Shown here: positions 56,372 through 64,000 of the stretch, in pieces | Layout: the number at the start of each line of letters is the position of its first letter | How positions within the stretch are numbered: position 1 is the stretch's first letter | DNA from: Spirodela intermedia | Taxonomy: Eukaryota; Streptophyta; Magnoliopsida; Alismatales; Araceae | NCBI GenBank assembly: GCA_902729315.2 | Contig: LR746276.1 | Coordinates: 374,501-438,500, forward strand | Length of the DNA: 64,000 nt | Direction of reading: 5' to 3' | Notes under the pieces: generated by a model | Databases searched by the model: none | What the model was told of the DNA's origin: nothing | What the model saw: only the letters and a program-made list of their open reading frames with translations | Translations under genes and position numbers: made by a program

Positions 56372-58493
56372 CTAGGGCGACCCACCGTTGGGAGACCTCG
56401 AGCTGGTGGTGGAGAAGTCGGAGGAGGCCATGGGAATGGAGATGGAGAGCTGGGTCCGGTTGGACCGTTCGTCATCGAGCTCCGACCACGAGTCTCTGGT
56501 TTTGGGCCACTCGTCGAAGAACGGCCGCAGCGGCTGGCTCTCGTGCTTCGCCGGCTCTCCGCCGCCGAAGTCGCTACCGAAGAAGCAGTGCTGCTGCTGC
56601 TGCTGCTGCTGCTTCGACAGAGAGCTCAGGGTTACCTGCCCGAAATCCTGGGAGGGGTGGAGGTGAGGGTAGCCGCCCTGCAGAAGGGTGGTGCCGCCGC
56701 CGCCGCCGCCACCCGCCTTCGGGAGAGAATACGAGGCCTGTGAAGGGATCTGACGCCAGGCGCTGTCCAGAGAAAAGTCCATCCCGAGGCCCCTCGCGCT
56801 CCCTGAGGCCTCTGAGAAGAAGCTGTGCCCATCCACCTCGGATTTCACCCCGCGAAGGTATCTGCATCACATGCCGATCGCTCCTCGATGAGCATGATGA
56901 TGAAAAAAAACTAATCCTTTTTCAGTAAAATTCTGACAATTAATACGGAAGATTATGAAAAAAAACCCGAAATAGAAAAAATCCAGATTATCATGAATCA
57001 TCCATGAATTATCGTGTGAAATCCGAGGCAAGATCTACAGGCAGAGAGCTTAAGAGGCAGCAAAAGAATCACAGAAGACCAACCGGGAGTAGGTGGGCAT
57101 GCGCAGGCCATTGGACATGTGCAGAAATTGCTGAACTTGGGAAGAAAAAAAACAATGCAGGGCACGAATCGACGAATCCAGCGCTGACTAGAATGGAACT
57201 GACAGTCGTTTCCATAAGCTTACATAAAATCACATACTATATATGAAGGGTACCGAGAGACGAACTCGGAAAAATATAGCAGAGAGGAAGTCGTCGACGC
57301 GGAGGGAAAGGTGATGGAGAAATCATGGAAGAAGAAACGGGTTACCAGATAATCATGGATTCTAGAGGGAGGAGGACCAACCCAAAGTCTTTGCTACCCA
57401 TTCCGTAGGAGGACGGGTCCATCTGCAGCGGGTTGAGGCTGGTGCCCGTGAGAGATACTTGGGCAGCTGAGCTGCCGCCGCCGCCGCCGCCACCGCCGCC
57501 GAGGGACTGTAGGAGGATGCCGCTGGGAAAGCTCCCACCGCCTCCGCCGCCGCCGCTGACGCCGCTGCCGGAGGGGGCCAGAGAGGTCACGGTTGAGGAC
57601 GGCGACGAGGAGGAGGGCTGAGGCTGGGAGAGATTTTGCGTTTCCACAGGCTTTCTTGAACGGTTTCTGCCGCGGTGCATGTGCCGCTCGCAGTACTTGG
57701 AGTCTGGATGGGCGTCTTTCGAGCACCTCCACTTCTTCCCGTCGGTCCTCCGGCAGCGCCCCGGTTCCGGGTCCAGCTTCTTGCCGTAGAAGGAGCAGTA
57801 GCCCACTGCAGCAAGTCATCCAAGAGCGTCTCAGAGAAGAAAATTTCCTTGTTCAGATCAGAAGTTCGTAACCCTGCCCGCCGCCGAGGATCAGAGCTCG
57901 GGAAAAGGACAGCCGAACCCATCAATGCATGCAAAAGAAAAGGGAGAAGAGAGGAGCAGATATCGCTGACGAGGAAAATGTGACGAAATATTCGTACCAG
58001 GGCGGAGGAGCAGGAGGGATCTTTCATGGAAAAAGATGGGGACGACCAAAAGTAAGATGAGGAGGAGGGGAAGACATGGATGGATAAAGCGGGTAGTCGA
58101 TCGGGTAGGGGCTTGTGGTCTATTTTTGGCAGGAAAAACAGGCGGCTTTCGGAAGAACGAACAAGCGTGTAGGGAGACCAAATCGAATCCATAGCTCATG
58201 CGGACGGGAACCAAGATGTTTCGTCGGAGAGATGGAGCTGCAGAGGGAAGAGCGGGGGGGAGGGGAGGGGAGGGGAGCTTACTGGCGGGGTGGTGGTAGA
58301 AGCGAGCGGCCATGGACTCCAAGCTCCGGCGGATGGGGAGGAGAAGGTCCGGTGGGACAGGGATGCCCGCCATGAGGTACTTGAAGATGAGGGCCTGGTG
58401 TTCGAGCTCCTGCCATTGGGACGCCGTGAACGGTGGCCGGCAACCCGCCGCCGCCGCTGCTGCAGCAGCCGCCGCCGCCGCTGTGCTGTTCAT
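56372..58493 (-). CDS. GRF: growth-regulating factor (GRF) transcription factor
   Basis: Plant transcription factor that promotes leaf and meristem growth with GIF co-activators. Three exons, 58493-58283, 57805-57382 and 56861-56372, join in phase to 374 residues. After about 12 N-terminal alanines, the QLQ domain ([20 protein letters not shown], about 20-56) binds GIF. The WRC domain (about 83-126) has [17 protein letters not shown] and [20 protein letters not shown], with the C3H zinc motif and nuclear localisation signal. The C-terminal part has Gly runs, a run of seven Gln, and the common GRF segment [14 protein letters not shown] miR396 target site lies at the end of the WRC region. Which numbered GRF it is cannot be told. 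Confidence 0.95.
57642..57662 (-). promoter_or_regulatory. miR396 target site in GRF mRNA
   Basis: On the sense (minus) strand the mRNA reads CGTTCAAGAAAGCCTGTGGAA, coding for RSRKPVE. This is the canonical miR396 complementary site found in most plant GRF genes, with the usual bulge position. It implies post-transcriptional repression by miR396. Confidence 0.9.
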
Positions 58494-61400
58494 CTGCGCG
58501 CGATCCTTTCTCCTCCTTATCCTACTTAAATCCCTTCCCCCGTCCTAGTTACTACCTCCTACCTAGGGCTCCGGCCCCCCACCCACCTCCGAGGCAGCTG
58601 CAATAAAATAAAACGGGAAAAGAGAGGACCTAACAGAGAGGGGAGAAGGAAGGGAAGCGCCAAGGCGAGGGGGGGGAGATGTTGAAGGTAGAGAGAGATA
58701 GATAGAGAGAGAGGAGGGTGGGGAAAAGACTGCAGAGGCTCAGACATAGCCGGGCAGGGCACAGGAGGAGCAGGGGGAATAGAACGGGCAGCAGTTAAAA
58801 ACGGGGCTCTGGCATTCCGCAAGGAAGGTGGACGCGCAGTGGCTCGCCATTTCCAGGCAGCAGAAAGCGGGAGCTGCAAGGGGAGGCTGCCGGTGTAGGA
58901 AAGGGTTTCCCCCCGGTCGTAGGGATCGATGAGGCCTTTTATAGGCAGAAGAGGTTCAGAGGAATAGACTAGAAAAAAAAAAATGCAGCGACCAGGACAG
59001 AGATAGAGAGAGAGAGAGTGCGAGAATGAACGGCGAGGGTTCTTGCCCCCTATTAATGCTTAGCTCCGCTGAGAGGAAAGAGAGAGAGAGAGCTGCGTGT
59101 GCGGGATTTTTGTGCGTTTAGTTTCGTCCCCTTTTGGGTAGTGTAGAGGGTGTTGCCGCTGTGCCGACTCTACAGAGAGACAGAAACAGACGCGGAGATC
59201 GAGAGACAGAGAAGGAGAGAGAGAGACCCGGGGGGGGGTTAAACCATGGATTGGCCTCTGCCGGATGGAAACGATGGAGCTTGTGAAGTTTGCGGGGGCG
59301 CCCCCCCTGCGCTTCCTCCGGCGCAGGTCACAAAACCCACGAGAAAGGCGACAGTTTTAGGAAACTATTTTCAAAACCCTGCTACGTAGGCACGTACCCC
59401 CCCTCCAAATTGCATCCCCCCTGTAGAGAGAGAGAGAGTGAGAAAGAGAGAATAGAGAGTGTAGAGAGAGAGAGATTGTGTCTTTTACAGCGGATATCTG
59501 TTGGGAAGGGCTCGGCTTTCCAGACGAGAAGATGTGACAAGACGTCTCCAGCCACAGACCGTCTGATGAATGGAACTCAGCAGTCTCTCTCGCTCTCTCT
59601 CTGTCACTCTCTATCTCCAGAGCAGCATCGAACGCGAGGGTGCGGCTCGTCCCCATGGGCCCATCATCAGACGGCTGACAACACGAACAGCTGCCCACAT
59701 GTAGAGTCACTCTATGGACTGTCGTCGTCAACCTCGAAACCCACACCTGGGCTGACCAACTTCGTTATCCTCCCTCTGTCCAATCTACTCCCAACCCACC
59801 TCCCAATCCAACCTAGGCCAGTGTCGCCGGTAAACCCATCTCTGGCGGCGCCCCCTCCCGCCGGCACCCGCAACGGTCAATCTAAAGCATCTACCGCCAC
59901 CAGCACTAATAGGCGGCGGCGGAGGAGGGTTTCCCTCCTCTCTCCTCCTCCCCTCCGCCAGCCGGCACGAGGCCTCATAACTCCCTGCCCTGTCCGCCAT
60001 TAATGTGCCCCCCGCCCCACCCCACCTCCACCGCCGCCACCGGCGGCGCCGCCTCCCATCGCCGGAAGGAGGGGCCGCTGCTGCTGCTTCTTCCCCGTAC
60101 GTCTTCTCCCTGGTGCTTTCCTTTGTCAGTGGGGGAGGGGGCCCTCGGCAGCTTCGGCCGGAGAGGAAGAAAGGAAAAGGGCAAAGGCGGAGGCGGTGGC
60201 CGGAGCACCCACTCGAGCGCCGCTGCTGCTCCGCCTTTTCCTGACAGGCAGTGGCCACACGTGACAGCGCGCCACCACCTGCACCTCTGCAACAGATAGT
60301 GGGGAGGGAGGAGGGGAGCTCTTCCTCTTCTTCTTCATGGGGGAAGAAGAAGACGTGCGGGGGGGAGGTTGGGTGGTAGGGCTCGGTTCCCTCTGCTCGG
60401 ACTGGCGGCGCCTGTCGGCTGTTGAGGAGCGGAGGGGGTGGCGCCTCCGTGCTTACATTAAAAGGGAACGTCCTGCCGCCTCCGCCGCCGCTGTCGCTGC
60501 AGCAGCAGCCGACGGCCGTGGCTTTTGTCCGCAGTGGTCCTCGCCGGCGAGGAGGAGGAGGACGACGAGGGCGATCCTCCTCTTCTCCTTCGCCTTTCAT
60601 TTTCAGCATTTACGTGAGGGGCCCGGCAGGCGGCGAGCTGTTGGCGCAGAGGCCGACCGGCGACCGGAGATGGGAAAGGAGGGGGGCCGGGGAGATGACC
60701 GTCTTAACCGAGGGCTTCCGACTGCGGGTTTTACCGCTGAGCAGGGCCTGCAACCAGGCGCCATTAATGGCTGCCCCCGGGAGGGGGAGGGGGGGCGGAG
60801 ATACCTCGTCTTCGTACTGTAATGGTTTCCTAAGTTTTTGAAGCCCTGTACAGGCGCAGGTACACCTGGTGATGAGCTCCTCCTCTTGCTACTTTAGGAG
60901 ATCAGATCCCATTCTCGTGACTTTTAACGACCCCATTGCGCTTCGAGGTTGGAGAGAGAGAGAGAGAGAGAGAAGACTTTTCTAGGGTTTCATGCGGACG
61001 AGCGCTCCCTCAGATGTCGTCGCATCAGGGCTGACACAGCGGCGCGGGGGGGGGGGGGTTCACGTGAGAAAAGTGGAGGAAGAGGACGATGAGGAAGCTG
61101 TGGCCGAGGCGGCGGGGGGAGGTGGCGGGGCCCGTTCTGGGTCGTCTTCTTCGCTTTACTCTACTCCTCGGCTTTGCCTGGTTCACTCTGCAAGTGGGAG
61201 AGCGGCGGTGGCGACGCCATTAAAAAGGCCTCGAGCTTCTTCTCCTCCACTCCTCCATGACCCCCCACTTCCGTACCTCCATGACTTCACACGCAGAGTT
61301 ACTACTATTCCTGCTACTACTCTCTAGGGGCCTCGAGGGGGTCTGCAGATCCCCACATGCAGAGAGAAGTTAGAGAGAGAGAGAGAGATGACGTTGCCCG

Positions 61401-61657
61401 AAAGGGGAGAGTCGTCGCCTCGCCATAATGCCTCTGGGTTCCATGAAGGCGTGGGGTGTTCGGATGCCCGTTTTTAAAGACAATGACGACCCTCCTAATA
61501 CTATTCAACTATCATAAAAAACCTAAATTTCCCGTTAAATCCCCGTCAAATAGGAGCTAATATTCTCCCCATAAATCTCATCTACCCGAAATGCCCATTT
61601 GTGTCCCCAACAGTCAACGCCATCTCATCCACTTGTCGACGCCTCCGCCGAAAAACT

Positions 61658-61689
<32 letters not shown>

Positions 61690-62260
61690 TCTATGAGCTT
61701 TAATAACCGCAAAGAGATCAAGAGAGAGAATCCGGGTCCGGCACATGTTACCCAGAGTACTATCTCCCACTCTCTCTCTATATGAGGGACTTCTTTATTA
61801 GGGTCAATCAAGGAGGCTCGCCGACGGCCACCGCCGTACAAAAAGCACCGCCACCTTCGCCTCCCTCTACGCATAACGGTCTTCGCTACCGGAGACCCCT
61901 ATATATCTCCCTCACCGAATCTCGTGCCCCGCGCTCTGTCGTTTCTGCCCGATTATGCCCGCCCTCATTTAAATAATATTATCTAATATCATCCCGTAAT
62001 AAATAAATAAAATGTCTTTTTTTTAATTCCTACGTGGGCTTCCCGTCAACGAACGCGCCCTGCTGACCTGCACCTGATTGAGGAGACCCCCAATACAGTA
62101 GCCTGTCTGGACTCTTCCCTCCCCCCGGGCCTCGCCCATTACAGTAGCCTATCTGGGCTCTTCTCACATGCGGTGCTCTGCGACGCAATTGGGCCTGGCC
62201 CACTATCTTACGATGGATAATGGGCCTCGGCGCAATTGGGCCTGGCCCACTATCTCATCC
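58494..62260. other. GRF upstream region and TMEM45-like 3' flank
   Basis: 3.8 kb without a convincing gene. GA tracts near 58990-59020, 59080-59090, 59430-59475, 60953-60972 and 61660-61684 suggest the GRF leader or promoter and other regulatory DNA. Long GC-rich frames at 59290-60003, 59785-60609 and 60337-60841 overlap on both strands and consist of Pro/Gly/Arg low complexity. A short frame at 60992-61327 has no recognised similarity. A duplicated TGGGCC-containing stretch lies at 62090-62256. Confidence 0.45.
62184..62255 (+). repeat. spaced duplicate of a 25-bp TGGGCC element
   Basis: The 25-mer at 62184-62208 (starting cgcaattgggcctggcc) recurs exactly or nearly so at 62231-62255, 47 bp apart. 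Just upstream another pair, acagtagcct(g/a)tctgg, occurs near 62095 and 62141. GGGCC motifs of site II type are part of both units. Confidence 0.85.
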
Positions 62261-63171
62261 TCAATGAGCCTCTTGAGGGCTCGAGAGCTCCTCCGTCGGA
62301 TCGCCGTATTTACAGGCGGCTACGGTGTACAGTCCGACGACCACCACCAGGACGAGGAGGACAAGGGAGAAGAGCTGGAAATTGGCGAGAAGTTCCCCGC
62401 GGGTCTCGCTGCCGGGGGAGTGGCAGGTGATCTGGTCGTCTCTGAGCCGGCAGCCTCGGGGCATCATGGGACCGTAGAGCACGAAGGCCGTCTGGTAGAA
62501 CCAGAGGCCTTGAAGGGAAATGGCGACGCCGTTGCAGAGGTCGGCGGGGAAGCTGGCGGGGAGAAGCGCCGCCGTCACGGAGGAGGCCACGCAGAGCCCC
62601 ACGAGGAGGACCAGGATGAGGTGGTAGTGTCCCTCCAGGCCCTTGTGGGTGGTGGAGTGGAAGTAGAACAGGAGGTACTCCGCCGTGAACGCCGTCGCCC
62701 CGAGAAGACACAGCGCGCCTTCCGGCAGAGGGAGGAATCTGAATCGCAGAAGATTTCTCCGAGTTAAACGGAGGGGAACTTGCCGGAGGAGATGGGAGAG
62801 GGGAGGGGGACCCACCGAGTGGTCTGGGAGAGCAGGGCGGCGCAGCCGAATAGGAAGAACATGAGGAGCATGCCGGCGTGCTCGAAGTCGTTCATGTGGG
62901 CCGGGTTGAGGACGCCGCCGTTGACGAAGATCCGCAGGTGGGTGGAGTAGAAGAACTCGATGCACAGGTCGAGCAAGGAGCCTCCGACGACGAGGTAGAG
63001 CTCCAGGTGGACGAGGCGGCCGCCGCAGAGCCATTCGGGGGCGGGATTCCACGCTCGCGCCCGGAAGGAACTGGGAGCGGCGGCGAATCGAGAGAGAGAG
63101 CTCCACACGTGCCACAGGCCCACCAGGAGGAACAGAGACCCAGGGAGAGCGTGTCCTCGGAAGGAGCCCAT
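62261..63171 (-). CDS. TMEM45/DUF716 family multi-pass membrane protein
   Basis: Two exons, 63171-62816 and 62738-62261, join in phase to 277 residues. The N terminus is MGSFRGHALPGSLFLLVGLW with the family HxxPG element and GLWHVWSSL. Then come about seven hydrophobic helices, with HMNDFEHAGMLLMFFLFGCA containing the conserved His/Glu/His in a helix. EYLLFYFHSTTHKGLEGHYH, GLWFYQTAFVLYG and a C-terminal helix VLLVLVVVVGLYTVAAC follow. The family (Pfam DUF716) includes animal TMEM45 and tobacco proteins reported to respond to virus or pathogen attack; molecular function is unknown. Spacing of the conserved histidines agrees with the family as I recall it. Confidence 0.9.
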
Positions 63172-64000
63172 CGCCTCCCCCCGTTAACCGAGACGACTGC
63201 TGGAATAAAAGGAGCAGGAAAAGGTCGACGAATCACAAGTTCTGCCAGTGGACAAGACCTCCTCCATCGAGTACGAAGAAGATGAATTCTCCGTGGTAAC
63301 TGAGAAAATAAGGGCGGCGATCGATCAAAAGGTCTCCTTCCCCAACATTTCCACGCAAAACTTTTCATTCGGAAACCGGGATGGCTGATCATTCCTCATT
63401 TCGAGGACTGCATGAGCGGAAAACCAAGGCAGGAACAAGGATCCGAGGCCCAGGCCTGTGCTACGTCCGCCGCAGATGGTAATCGTGAGATCGGAAAAGA
63501 AAATAATCGGAGAAAACCCCTAGATCGCGTGGAAGAAACGAGCTCGCATCTTCGATCAACGGCAATCACGAATGGAATTGATAATAACTGAATATATATA
63601 TATATATATATATATATGTTCGACAGATTAAAATCTTCTAGGACGCGGGAGCGGAGATCGATGAGCCCTGCGGATCCAATTCCACGGTACGCACCCCGAT
63701 CTGCGTGGTTTCGCGGGCGACGCAAAATCTGCTACGAGCGATCTCCCCTCCCTACTCCGGTGAACTGTCTATTCCTCTTTCCGGTATGAAGGCTAGGGTA
63801 GGGATTCCGGTCGGTACCTGGCAGAAGAGAGAGAGAATAACGGTGAGCTCCTTCGCCCTCCTCTTGTTTTTCTCCTCCCTCTTCCTCTGCAATGATTGAT
63901 TGCACAGAAAAAGGGAGACTGCGAATGATGAGCGATCGGATTGGAGAGGATCGAAAAGTTCTTCGGATCACCAGGAGCCAGGTCCCTCCCCCTCTCTCTC
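63172..64000. other. upstream region of the TMEM45-like gene, end of window
   Basis: Contains a (TA)12 microsatellite at 63594-63617. Short frames of 60-80 codons on both strands show no recognised similarity. A leader exon of the TMEM45-like gene is possible. Confidence 0.4.
63594..63617 (+). repeat. (TA)12 microsatellite
   Basis: Twelve TA units about 430 bp upstream of the TMEM45-like start codon. Confidence 0.93.

Noticed and set aside
59785-60609. 274-codon minus-strand frame upstream of GRF
   Set aside because: Composition is Arg/Gly/Pro repeats, frames are open on both strands at once, and no motif or splice logic supports it. It reflects high GC.
60992-61327. 111-codon plus-strand frame beginning MRTSAPSD
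   Set aside because: Glu/Gly low complexity next to a poly-G run, no recognised family; too weak to call a gene.
1-64000. CRISPR arrays, operons, rRNA genes, biosynthetic gene cluster
   Set aside because: The sequence is plant nuclear DNA with spliced genes. No repeat-spacer array or rRNA segment was seen, and the single UGT and the single MYB have no pathway partners nearby.

Overview
The window is nuclear DNA from a flowering plant. The genes have many short GT-AG introns and belong to plant-only families: gamma-tocopherol methyltransferase, BREVIS RADIX, GRF, PAM68, and a plant methyltransferase of the PMT20/21 group. AT-rich, intron-rich housekeeping genes (ORC3, MHK) sit beside very GC-rich genes with few introns (UGT, GRF, CDI, TMEM45-like). 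That bimodality, the high gene density (16 recognised or conserved genes in 64 kb, plus one orphan reading frame) and the many GA/CT microsatellites suggest a compact monocot-like genome. This is an inference; no single sequence proves it.

Layout. 1-6.8 kb, plus strand: 3' exons of an RNA polymerase I termination factor-like Myb protein, then a conserved membrane-anchored coiled-coil protein with a long leader intron. 7.7-20.3 kb, minus strand: VTE4 (6 exons), CDI (1 exon) and ORC3 (17 exons, traced completely to 739 residues). 20.6-22.3 kb, plus strand: a one-exon UDP-glycosyltransferase with an internal tandem duplication. 22.4-27.8 kb, minus strand: a KOKOPELLI-like basic protein and a conserved protein of unknown function with a C-terminal alanine run. 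29-35.5 kb, plus strand: a PMT20/21-type methyltransferase. 36.2-39.9 kb: a decayed minus-strand Ty3/gypsy element, the only large transposon seen. 40.6-46.8 kb, plus strand: an MHK/CDKF-4 kinase with one GC-AG intron. 47.1-49.1 kb, minus strand: BREVIS RADIX. 52.6-53.6 kb, plus strand: an R2R3-MYB. 53.9-54.5 kb, minus strand: PAM68. 56.4-58.5 kb, minus strand: a GRF with an intact miR396 site. 62.3-63.2 kb, minus strand: a TMEM45/DUF716 protein.

The genes do not form one pathway. Two chloroplast genes (VTE4, PAM68), two growth regulators (BRX, GRF) and two cell-cycle or nuclear genes (ORC3, MHK) are interspersed, as is normal for a plant chromosome arm. Exon boundaries were read by hand from splice sites, reading phase and remembered family conservation. 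Every complete model listed closes in frame.

The most useful non-coding observations are an E2F-type site 63 bp upstream of the ORC3 start, a strong tendency for intronic dinucleotide repeats to read CT on the transcribed gene's sense strand, two tandem donor sites in ORC3, a 61-bp duplication in a VTE4 intron, and a 26-bp minisatellite upstream of PMT. I found no convincing undescribed multi-gene system.
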